Source: an uncultured Clostridia bacterium
GTDB taxonomy: Bacteria; Bacillota; Clostridia; UMGS1810
Length of the DNA stretch: 64,000 bases
Assembly: GCA_934463165.1 (NCBI GenBank)
Contig: CAKSJG010000014.1
Coordinates: 4,876-68,875 of the forward strand
Reading direction: 5' to 3'
Below, one piece after another: positions 8,096 to 16,433 of the stretch (the first letter of the stretch is position 1; every line of letters starts with the position of its first letter). The position numbers and the translations under genes were made by a program. The notes below the pieces were generated by a model. The model was not told where the DNA came from. It worked only from the letters and a program-made list of their open reading frames with translations, and made no database searches.

Positions 8096-10918
8096 TTATT
8101 TCTGCCTGTTTATTACGGAAAACTCAAAATGAATATTTTTGTCCGATAATTTATATTTATCAAGCAATTGCGGTCCGCAGCTTCCGGAACCTATTCCGCT
8201 GACCTTATAGTCAATTCTTACGGTGTTTCTTTTATTCTTTTCCAGTTCGAAATTATGTTTTTTCTTTTCAAGCTCTTTTGCATTATATTTTGAAATGTTA
8301 AATTCAAAACCTTTATCGGAATAAATCTCAAAGCTGCCGATTGACAGTTTTTTTGTATTATAATGATTCCCGTGTTCCTGAGGTTTAACATAATCTACAT
8401 ATTCATTTTCGGCATCGGAGGCGTATAAACCCATCCTTGAGCCATGATGCATATCAATATAGCTCTCGTTCGGCCCATAGCCAAAATACTCAAACGAATC
8501 ATTATCCGTTTCAAATTCATAGCCCAATCTCGGAATATATGTTCGCGCATTGTCAAATTTACCGTCAAGCTCAACATCTATTCTTCCCGATTTCATAAAC
8601 GTAAATGTCTGAGTATATTTAAAAAATACCATTTTTGATACGGAGGACAGACCTCCCTTAACCACTATTTTGTTTCCGTCGGCAAAGCTATCATACACTT
8701 TGTTATACATCTTGTCGTAGTTTTCGTCATACCACTTTAATTTGATAAACCTGTCGTTATCCGTCGGAGCGCGCCAAATTGACAAATGCATTGACGATTT
8801 TAACAAGCCCGGCAATTGCTCAAGAATTCCGTAATGCATATTAAATTTATATTTTGCATTGTCGGTATATATATGAGCATACTCTCCGTCAACCGTGATT
8901 TTTGCAGGATTATTTTCTTTTTTAAGTGACCGGGCGTCTTTTATCAAATGCTGACAAAATGCCGATTCATATCCGCTTTCATCAAGCATATATATGTTCA
9001 GATACATTCCGAGTTCGGTTTCGGTATTCGGAATTTCAATATCAAGTTCATCACTTTCACCTGCCTGCGTACTCAGATTTACTTTTGTATCATAAATAAT
9101 TTTTCCGTCATTTTCAACAGTAATCAAAAATGAATAACTCTCAAAGCTTTTAAAATCAAATTTGTTATAAAATATTATCTTGTTTCCGCAAAGCTCTGTA
9201 TGAAGCGGCTGATATGCTTTTTTTACTTCAAGGCTCCCTGCCTTTAAGCTTCGGTCATAAAAAAGCATTCCGTCACAGCAGAAATTTCCGTCATGCGCAA
9301 GCTCGCCGAAATCACCGCCATACAGGCAATGTTTTTCGTTATTTAAATAAACATGATCCGCCCATTCCCAAATACATCCGCCGATTAACTTGGGATTATT
9401 GTATATTACATTCCAATAATCGCAAACATCTCCGGGGCCGTTTCCCATTGCATGAGAATATTCGCAAAGGAAAAACGGTCTTTCGTCGTCTCCGTCGGCA
9501 TATTTTTTTATGGTATCAATATCAGCATACATGCGGCTTACGACGTCAACGGTATAAGGATCTTTTCCGCCGGGCTTCATCTCTTCGGGAGCATTACAGT
9601 TATTTTCATAATGAATAAGCCGTTTTATTCCCATACGGGAATCACGTGTTTTGAGATATCTGCTTATCTCTTCAAAATTTTCACCGTAATTACTTTCGTT
9701 GCCCATACTCCACATAATAACACATGTATGATTTTTATCACGTTCAAACATACGCTCCGCTCTGTCCAGAAAAACATCCTTCCATTGCGGATTATTGCAA
9801 AGCCACATCCGGCTCCTGTCACAGCCGCGCTCATATCTTCTGTAACCCATTCCGTGATTTTCGATATCGGCTTCATCTATCACATAAAAACCAAGCTCAT
9901 CGCACAATTCCATAAATTCGGGGCACGGAGGATAGTGAGATGTACGTATTGTGTTGATGTTCATTTTTTTCATGAGCAGCAAATCGTTTTTCATTTCATC
10001 ATATGTCATGGTATAACCGTTTTGCGGATGCGAATCATGATGATTTACTCCCTTTAATTTTACCGGTGTTCCGTTTATCAGCAGTTCACCGCGGTGGCTT
10101 ACGGTCTGCTCTCTGAAGCCTATCTTAAACGGAATGTATTCTCCCGCAGCACAAACTACCGCGGTATATAAATACGGCTGCTCCGCATTCCACAAAACCG
10201 GATGTTTTAAATCGTTCACCTTTTTGTTATCCTTATCGTACAGCCCATAATTATAATCACAGTAAACAGATTTATTGTCAAACCCTATTTCAATATCATG
10301 AACATGTCCGATATTTCTTTTTAGTATATAAACATCTCTGAAAATACCGTTATACCGAAACATGTCCTGATCTTCAAGATAGCTTGAAGCGCACCACTTT
10401 CTGACAGCTGCCGTAATTTCATTTTTTCCGCTTAATAAATCTATTTTAAATTCGGAGCAGCAATGCGACACCGAAGAGCAGCCGACATACTTTCCGTTAA
10501 CATAAAGCTCAAACCACGAGGCAACACCTTCGAAAACAATATAATTCTCCGTATCGCCGATTGAATTATCAAATTCTATAATTTTTCTGTATACTCCCAC
10601 GGGATTGTCATCCGGAACATACGGAGGATCAACGGGATACGGATACCTTGCATTTGCATAATTCGGCGTTTCATATCCCTTGCACTGCCAGCATGAGGGA
10701 ACAACGGTTTTATCCCATTTTTCAATTTTATCCGGTGATTCAAAATCAAAATCACGGCTAAAAAATTTAAAATCCCATTCTCCGTTTAAAAGCATGTAAT
10801 GATTTGAAGCTTTTTTGTCACCTTTAAGAGCCTTAGCGACAGAATCATACGGTATATAATGACTTCTCGGCTTTTCCGTATTTTCATGTATGTATTGCAA
10901 ATCTTCATATTTACGCAT
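8096..10918 (-). CDS. glycoside hydrolase family 2 beta-galactosidase
   Basis: A 940-aa leaderless enzyme of the LacZ type, hydrolysing terminal beta-galactosides. Domains in order: sugar-binding jelly roll (about 40-200), Ig-like (205-275), TIM barrel (280-590) with acid/base Glu408 in WSMGNESNYG and nucleophile Glu486 in FFLCEYSHAMG, then the second Ig-like and the C-terminal Bgal_small_N region ending with GIGSGSCGP. The first Ig-like domain is about 23 residues shorter than in the other two GH2 proteins of this window, so the sandwich is reduced but the catalytic core is intact. AGAGGT precedes the ATG. It is placed between the alpha/beta esterase and the SGNH esterase; removal of galactose side chains of rhamnogalacturonan I is the inferred job. 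Confidence 0.92.
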   Translation of the reverse strand: MRKYEDLQYIHENTEKPRSHYIPYDSVAKALKGDKKASNHYMLLNGEWDFKFFSRDFDFESPDKIEKWDKTVVPSCWQCKGYETPNYANARYPYPVDPPYVPDDNPVGVYRKIIEFDNSIGDTENYIVFEGVASWFELYVNGKYVGCSSVSHCCSEFKIDLLSGKNEITAAVRKWCASSYLEDQDMFRYNGIFRDVYILKRNIGHVHDIEIGFDNKSVYCDYNYGLYDKDNKKVNDLKHPVLWNAEQPYLYTAVVCAAGEYIPFKIGFREQTVSHRGELLINGTPVKLKGVNHHDSHPQNGYTMTYDEMKNDLLLMKKMNINTIRTSHYPPCPEFMELCDELGFYVIDEADIENHGMGYRRYERGCDRSRMWLCNNPQWKDVFLDRAERMFERDKNHTCVIMWSMGNESNYGENFEEISRYLKTRDSRMGIKRLIHYENNCNAPEEMKPGGKDPYTVDVVSRMYADIDTIKKYADGDDERPFFLCEYSHAMGNGPGDVCDYWNVIYNNPKLIGGCIWEWADHVYLNNEKHCLYGGDFGELAHDGNFCCDGMLFYDRSLKAGSLEVKKAYQPLHTELCGNKIIFYNKFDFKSFESYSFLITVENDGKIIYDTKVNLSTQAGESDELDIEIPNTETELGMYLNIYMLDESGYESAFCQHLIKDARSLKKENNPAKITVDGEYAHIYTDNAKYKFNMHYGILEQLPGLLKSSMHLSIWRAPTDNDRFIKLKWYDENYDKMYNKVYDSFADGNKIVVKGGLSSVSKMVFFKYTQTFTFMKSGRIDVELDGKFDNARTYIPRLGYEFETDNDSFEYFGYGPNESYIDMHHGSRMGLYASDAENEYVDYVKPQEHGNHYNTKKLSIGSFEIYSDKGFEFNISKYNAKELEKKKHNFELEKNKRNTVRIDYKVSGIGSGSCGPQLLDKYKLSDKNIHFEFSVINRQK

Positions 10919-10937
10919 AAGTATTTACCTCTTACAA

Positions 10938-11687
10938 TTATATTTTTGAAACATATTCATAAATCGGCTGCATCAGCTCATCTATATGTTTATCGCTGTT
11001 TTTGTAGTCGTATACGATAAAAGCATGAGGTTCGTTTTCGATTATGTCAAGACGTGATTCAAAGCCCGAAAGAATAAGTCTTTCGTGCATGATAACCGTA
11101 TCGGAAAGGGGCACGGTTTCATCGGCTGTTCCGTGCAGAAAATAAAAGTCGGACGCTTTGTTTATATTTCTGTAAACAGGCGATGCCGCAACCTGGTTTT
11201 CCGTTTTGTCTGATGAATACGAAAATTTTTTGGTGCAGTCCAAAACAGGATTTACTGCGATTACAACATCGGGGCGAATATCATCGTCATTTGAAATACC
11301 GAGCATTGCAGCCAAATGTCCGCCGGCTGATTCTCCCATAACGATAAGCTTTTTATTTTTGCAGATATCTATATTTTTTAAGAATCTTACAGCGTCGGAA
11401 ACATCCTCAATCAAATCGAAAATGTCGGTATTTTTGATTTTCAGGCTGCGATACGAAATTGCCGCCGCAATGTTGCCGCTTTCGGCAAATTGCGCCGCCT
11501 GAAACTTAAGTGCGCCTCCGTCCCACTCGGTATTTTCGGATATTGCAGTGTTCCAGCCTCCGCCGTGAATTACAAGAATAACCTTATCGGTTTCGGCTTC
11601 GGAACACGGCTCATATATATTCATGGGAAGATTGAGACCGTCAATTTTTTTATATGTAAGCTTTCTGTCGGGTTCTCTGTATATCAT
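10938..11687 (-). CDS. alpha/beta-hydrolase fold carbohydrate esterase
   Basis: A 249-aa cytoplasmic esterase of the HSL/acetyl-esterase type. It shows the oxyanion-hole motif HGGGW (41-45), the nucleophile elbow GESAGG with Ser120, Asp189 in HGTADETVP and His221 in EPHAF, i.e. the complete triad. It follows the GH105 gene by a single base, with GGAGGA as the ribosome site inside the GH105 3-prime end, so the two are coupled. Acetyl or methyl ester removal from pectic fragments is likely from the context; the exact ester is not shown. Confidence 0.87.
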   Translation of the reverse strand: MIYREPDRKLTYKKIDGLNLPMNIYEPCSEAETDKVILVIHGGGWNTAISENTEWDGGALKFQAAQFAESGNIAAAISYRSLKIKNTDIFDLIEDVSDAVRFLKNIDICKNKKLIVMGESAGGHLAAMLGISNDDDIRPDVVIAVNPVLDCTKKFSYSSDKTENQVAASPVYRNINKASDFYFLHGTADETVPLSDTVIMHERLILSGFESRLDIIENEPHAFIVYDYKNSDKHIDELMQPIYEYVSKI

Positions 11688-11688
11688 T

Positions 11689-12768
11689 TTAAAATTCCTC
11701 CGGATTATTTTCTTTAAACCTTAGAAGCTCCTGCAGCATCATAATCACAAGTGCATTTCCGTATGCCATGTAACAAATCGGGATTTTTTTATAATCGTTA
11801 AGTGTTATACCCATTCCCGTTCCGTAAGATACGTTATGTACGGCGCCGTCATCACCAATGTTTTTAATTACGGCTTTTGCGCCTTTAAGGGCAACACTTG
11901 CATAATCTTTATCAATAAGACCCATTCTTACGGATTTTAAAATTCCGTAAGCAAAGCCTGCGGAAGCAGAAACTTCAAGATAAGAATCTTCATCATTGAG
12001 CAGCGTATGCCACAATCCGCCCTCACTCTGATATTTTTTTAAGGCATTAACCTGTGCATTTAAGACATCTGTCATAAATGGTTTTATATTGGATGAATTT
12101 TCGGTAATTTCAATAAATTCCGGAACAAATGCCGTAATCCAGCAATTTCCCCTGCCCCATAATGCATTGGCAAAATTATGGTTGCCGTCGAATGTCCATC
12201 CGTGATACCACAGACCGGTTGAGGTATCCGTAAGATAATGCGAATGAAGAAGAAATTGGTGCTCGCATTCATCCAGATATTCTTTTATGCCAAACATTTT
12301 TCCCGCCTTTGCAAGAAACAGTACGGTCATAAAAAGAGTATCGTCCCAAAGCTGCATATAGTTATAATCATCGGTAACAACATGCTGAAATCCGCCGTAT
12401 TTTGTCCGCGGCAGGCTCGTCATTATCCAATCCGCCCAATCACGGCACAAATCCAGGAGTTCTTTTTTCTGTGTTTCTTCGGCAAGAAAAGCAAGAGTAA
12501 GCATGGGGGCGGTTGTATTAACATTTCTTTCCGGAAGCCCGATTTTCATGTTATTGAATGCCCAGTTTTCTATCCATTCTCTGATTTTGGAATCTCCCGT
12601 ATACATGTATCTCTTATAAAATCCGTATATGCCGACTCCCTGCGGCCATTCCCATTTGTCGATGTCTATATTACTGATTTTGCATACTTCTTTTATGCTG
12701 TCATTTTTTATGGACTTAATATTATAAGATACCAAATCCAATAAATTTGTAATTTGCTTGTCTGTCAA
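11689..12768 (-). CDS. unsaturated rhamnogalacturonyl hydrolase, GH105/GH88
   Basis: About 359 aa, cytoplasmic. Such enzymes (YteR/YesR type) remove the 4,5-unsaturated galacturonyl residue that lyases leave at the non-reducing end. The (alpha/alpha)6-barrel motifs are clear: QGVGIYGFYKRY near residue 40, WDDTLFMTVLFLAKAG near 135, GLWYHGWTF, ALWGRGNCWITAF near 190 and SASAGFAYGI near 270. There are two possible starts: ATG at 12783 has no ribosome site, while TTG at 12768 has GGAGGAAAGG ending just upstream, so I take the TTG. It lies between the 1199-aa protein and the esterase in the operon. This gene is the strongest single indicator that the locus handles lyase-cut rhamnogalacturonan. 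Confidence 0.88.
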   Translation of the reverse strand: MTDKQITNLLDLVSYNIKSIKNDSIKEVCKISNIDIDKWEWPQGVGIYGFYKRYMYTGDSKIREWIENWAFNNMKIGLPERNVNTTAPMLTLAFLAEETQKKELLDLCRDWADWIMTSLPRTKYGGFQHVVTDDYNYMQLWDDTLFMTVLFLAKAGKMFGIKEYLDECEHQFLLHSHYLTDTSTGLWYHGWTFDGNHNFANALWGRGNCWITAFVPEFIEITENSSNIKPFMTDVLNAQVNALKKYQSEGGLWHTLLNDEDSYLEVSASAGFAYGILKSVRMGLIDKDYASVALKGAKAVIKNIGDDGAVHNVSYGTGMGITLNDYKKIPICYMAYGNALVIMMLQELLRFKENNPEEF

Positions 12769-12797
12769 TGTCCTTTCCTCCATGAATCATATATTTA

Positions 12798-15700
12798 TTA
12801 ATCGGGATATTCCAATATTTTTCGGTTTTCGTTATACAAATAGTCAAACCCGAGATGTCCGTGCAGATTTACTACGGTATCTCTTATGCAGCCTTTATCG
12901 GGAAACGGATCATAATATGCCAAAGAGCTTTTATCTGTATCGCGTATTTCAGAAATCTCACTTTCCCCAAAATCGTTTACTGCCGTCACTGCATATGAAT
13001 TCACAGCTTTATCATTTGTGAAATATTCGTTGTCTTTTCCCTCATACAAACATGTTTTACTGCCGTCCGCATTTATTCTGTACAGCTTGTAACCCTGAGC
13101 GCCGTATTGTCTGCCCCATATGAAGCTGACGCCATCTTTTTTTGCGGATATGCGAAAGCCCTTAACCCGATTCGGAGCGGACCCGGTAAAATATACGGCA
13201 GCCGTATCACTCCACGGACCGACCGCATTACCGTTTAAGGCACGCACGCGAATATATGATTTTTCGCTTTGCTTCGGCACAACAAACGAATTCTCTTCGG
13301 TTTTATATATTTTTTTCATACTTCCGCATGTAAGTTCTGTTTCATATCCGTCAGCAAAGTCTATCGGCTCAAAATAAACTTCTGCGCCGCCCGTTGTTTC
13401 ATAAATTTCGGGCAATGAAATTTTTTCGGGCATCCGATCCGACTTGGTAATTTCAAAGCTTTCGTCCGTAAGATGCTTAACAATGATGCCGTCTTTGATC
13501 CTGTCTGCATCTGACGAATTACCGTGATAAAACAAGCCGCAATTATCATCCGAAACGGAAATCTTTAAATTTAAATCGCCTATGACTTTTCCGTGATATC
13601 CTCTGCCGTCTTTAACAAGCGAAACAGAGCCTTTGCCCGATGTTATTTCAAGACTTACCCCGAAAGCGGCAATTTTAACGCCGTCTATAATACATGATTC
13701 AAAGCCGCCCGATTTTTTTCTGAAAAATCCCGTCTTGCCGAAAAATTCACATTCATCCGAAATATACTTTACGGTATGAGCGGAATCAAACACATATTCA
13801 TTTTCGCATACAACTGCTCCGAATTCCGCCTTTTTTGCAGTCACATCACTTTTATGAGTAACTACGGTTAAAAAGTCTCCGCTGCCGTTGTACGATACTC
13901 CCCTGACATCACGATCCCGGCAGTAGGCTTTATATCTCGGCTCGTCATCTACCGTATATTCCGGAGCGTCTTTTTCAATCGGTTTTGCGCCGGGTTTTAG
14001 TTGGTAAATATGCGGCAATTGCTCATCGGTATAACAGAACCAGTTGAATTTGCCTGCGGTGCGTATGTCGCGTACCGCGTCATAAATCGCAATATATCTG
14101 TTATCAATCATCATTACGCTTCGGTATTTATATTCATAATCGGAATAGCTTCCGGCATTTACCATTGCGTATTTTACAAATTCGAAATCAACAAGCGGCT
14201 GCGTAAGGTCATTTCTGCCGACACATTTATATGTATGGTCAAAAAGTACGCTGAAATTGCATCCGACCATATCATCCGAAAAATTATCGTCTCCGATGTC
14301 TTCTTTCCGCACACCGCTGAAGCTTTTCCCGTCTGCCATGTAGTGCAGCACTCCGCATCCGCCCTCGGCGGCTCTTCCCCATCTGTAGTTCTGACCGTCG
14401 TCTATCTGTTGGAGGAGAACAAACATTTCGTCATGCTCTCCGACATGTGAACGAAGATTAAATCCGTAGCCGGTATATTTTGAAGATTTTAACTGCGGTG
14501 AAATACCCTTGTTATTATAATACTTTTTATATACAACAAAATCCCATATGTCTCTTCCGTTATAAAATGCTGTTTCGTGACCTATAACAGGCTCCGACGG
14601 GCATAGACTTAAAAGCTGCTCGCCGAGCTGCGGATTGTATTCCATCATAAGTCTGCCGAGCATCCTTGTATGATAAAGATGATAATACGGGTTAAGCATA
14701 TGACAGCCTGCATGAGCTCCCGTATAAGGCATAACACGTCTGCCGTCAATCTCAACCGCCGATATATTCAGCAGCCAATCCGCCAGAAGCTCACAGCCCT
14801 TATACAGCATCGGGTTATCACCATACACCTTTTCTATCATAAACGAGGCCTGCATCATATGGTTAAGACAGCCGAAAGCGTATGTTCCCTGACTCTCTGT
14901 GGGTCTGCCGCCGCGGGATTTCCACTTTTCGACCGCCGGTCTTATATGAAAACGAAATGTCAGAGCCACACAGCGCTCATATCTTTCTTTCCATTTTGCT
15001 GCCATGGGATGCTCCGGAAACAGCGCAGCGCATGCACCCGTTATCATCTGCGTATCAATAAGAAAATTAGGATGACCGGCAAGTGTATTCTTTATCGGCA
15101 TAAAGTTTTCCATACTGCAGTAATATGCCCCGAAAATCAGAATTTTTCTGTATTCGTCAAATTCTTTATCGGTCATTTCGGATGCATTTATGTCAAAAGC
15201 GGATACCCACTCGCCGTAACATCTGGTCCGTACGGGGCCTATCAGCCACGGTTTTGCGTATACTTCGTTTTGCTTTATGTATGACAGCATATACGCTGTA
15301 TCGGGAACTCCCTTTTTCCAATCGCCGAAGTTATACTTTTGATTATTATCTATCTTCGACAAATCAAAATAAACCGGAAATTTCGCCTTATCGCAATCCC
15401 ATTCAAATATCCAATCCTTATACCGATTAAGCGGAAGCATCACTACATAGAAATAAAGCTCTTCAATGTAAGATGTAAATTCCGTATTATTATCTTTTTC
15501 GGATTCATAAAATGCTATTGCCGTCTGCCTTGTGCCGCGGTTTAAGGGATATCTGAAATACAAGCTGCACTTATCACCGCTGTATTTGCAATATGCGTTC
15601 AGTGCGTTTATGTGGTTCATTCCCTCTATTGCATATGAGCCGTCATTCCACTTTTCAACATCACCCATAAAAACTCCCGATGATATCTTTCCGTCTGAAA

Positions 15701-16397
15701 ATGCACAAAATGTTGTATTTTCGAAGCCGTGTGACTGATCATGCGGCAGCATGCGCTGAAATATTTTGCCGTTTTCATCGGTATATTCATCTGCAGCATA
15801 ATCCGTGCGTATATTATGTTTAATCATTCTGCCGACAGGGTTAAAATTATGCCACAATAATTTCATGTCACACCTTGCATCGGATTTTATATCTTCATCC
15901 AAAATTACATATTCACTTTGAGAAAACAGCGTTACGGTTACCGTATATGCAGCTCCGTCCGAAAAACATACGCTGATCTTTATTTTTGCATAAACCGCGC
16001 CGTTTTCCGTTATTTCGATTTTTTTGCTTTTTACGTCTGCGTCAATAACCGCCTCGGCATATATGCCGCCGCTTTCTATTGTAAAAAGCGTACCGATGCG
16101 CGAATCGGATTTCAGGGTGATCACCCCGTTTGATGCCGTTATAATGCCTTCGCTTTCGGCTGCAATATTTTTTAAAGCTGTTGAATTATTTGTTGTTTCA
16201 TATACTTTATGTTCACCGGCTTTTAAATCCGTTATAAAAGATATTTTTTTCTTATCGTTCGAAACCTGACACGGTATTGTATTTTCACCGTCAGTCAGTA
16301 CAGTACCTTTCGGTATCTCGTTTATTTTATATGAAACAAGGCTTTTCGGGAATGAATAAGCACTGTTTGTCATGTGATTTTTTATATTTATTTTCAT
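12798..16397 (-). CDS. putative polysaccharide lyase or hydrolase with C-terminal FN3 pair
   Basis: A 1199-aa protein without signal peptide. By eye it has an N-terminal beta-rich region (about 1-330), a helical region rich in Trp/Tyr/His resembling an (alpha/alpha) toroid (about 330-640, with RPTESQGTYAFGCLNHM and TGAHAGCHMLNPYYHLYHT), a long beta-sandwich-like region (about 640-990) and two fibronectin-III-like modules (about 995-1073 and 1075-1160). Toroid plus sandwich is the plan of heparinase-type lyases and of exo-acting rhamnogalacturonan lyases (PL26 type), so an oligosaccharide lyase is the best guess. I cannot place it in a named family. AAAGG stands before the ATG; it is followed after 29 bases by GH105, which would act on its products. 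FN3 modules on a leaderless protein are odd. Confidence 0.55.
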   Translation of the reverse strand: MKINIKNHMTNSAYSFPKSLVSYKINEIPKGTVLTDGENTIPCQVSNDKKKISFITDLKAGEHKVYETTNNSTALKNIAAESEGIITASNGVITLKSDSRIGTLFTIESGGIYAEAVIDADVKSKKIEITENGAVYAKIKISVCFSDGAAYTVTVTLFSQSEYVILDEDIKSDARCDMKLLWHNFNPVGRMIKHNIRTDYAADEYTDENGKIFQRMLPHDQSHGFENTTFCAFSDGKISSGVFMGDVEKWNDGSYAIEGMNHINALNAYCKYSGDKCSLYFRYPLNRGTRQTAIAFYESEKDNNTEFTSYIEELYFYVVMLPLNRYKDWIFEWDCDKAKFPVYFDLSKIDNNQKYNFGDWKKGVPDTAYMLSYIKQNEVYAKPWLIGPVRTRCYGEWVSAFDINASEMTDKEFDEYRKILIFGAYYCSMENFMPIKNTLAGHPNFLIDTQMITGACAALFPEHPMAAKWKERYERCVALTFRFHIRPAVEKWKSRGGRPTESQGTYAFGCLNHMMQASFMIEKVYGDNPMLYKGCELLADWLLNISAVEIDGRRVMPYTGAHAGCHMLNPYYHLYHTRMLGRLMMEYNPQLGEQLLSLCPSEPVIGHETAFYNGRDIWDFVVYKKYYNNKGISPQLKSSKYTGYGFNLRSHVGEHDEMFVLLQQIDDGQNYRWGRAAEGGCGVLHYMADGKSFSGVRKEDIGDDNFSDDMVGCNFSVLFDHTYKCVGRNDLTQPLVDFEFVKYAMVNAGSYSDYEYKYRSVMMIDNRYIAIYDAVRDIRTAGKFNWFCYTDEQLPHIYQLKPGAKPIEKDAPEYTVDDEPRYKAYCRDRDVRGVSYNGSGDFLTVVTHKSDVTAKKAEFGAVVCENEYVFDSAHTVKYISDECEFFGKTGFFRKKSGGFESCIIDGVKIAAFGVSLEITSGKGSVSLVKDGRGYHGKVIGDLNLKISVSDDNCGLFYHGNSSDADRIKDGIIVKHLTDESFEITKSDRMPEKISLPEIYETTGGAEVYFEPIDFADGYETELTCGSMKKIYKTEENSFVVPKQSEKSYIRVRALNGNAVGPWSDTAAVYFTGSAPNRVKGFRISAKKDGVSFIWGRQYGAQGYKLYRINADGSKTCLYEGKDNEYFTNDKAVNSYAVTAVNDFGESEISEIRDTDKSSLAYYDPFPDKGCIRDTVVNLHGHLGFDYLYNENRKILEYPD

Positions 16398-16433
16398 AAA
16401 TTTAAACCTTTCCGTTGCTGTGAAAAACTAATA

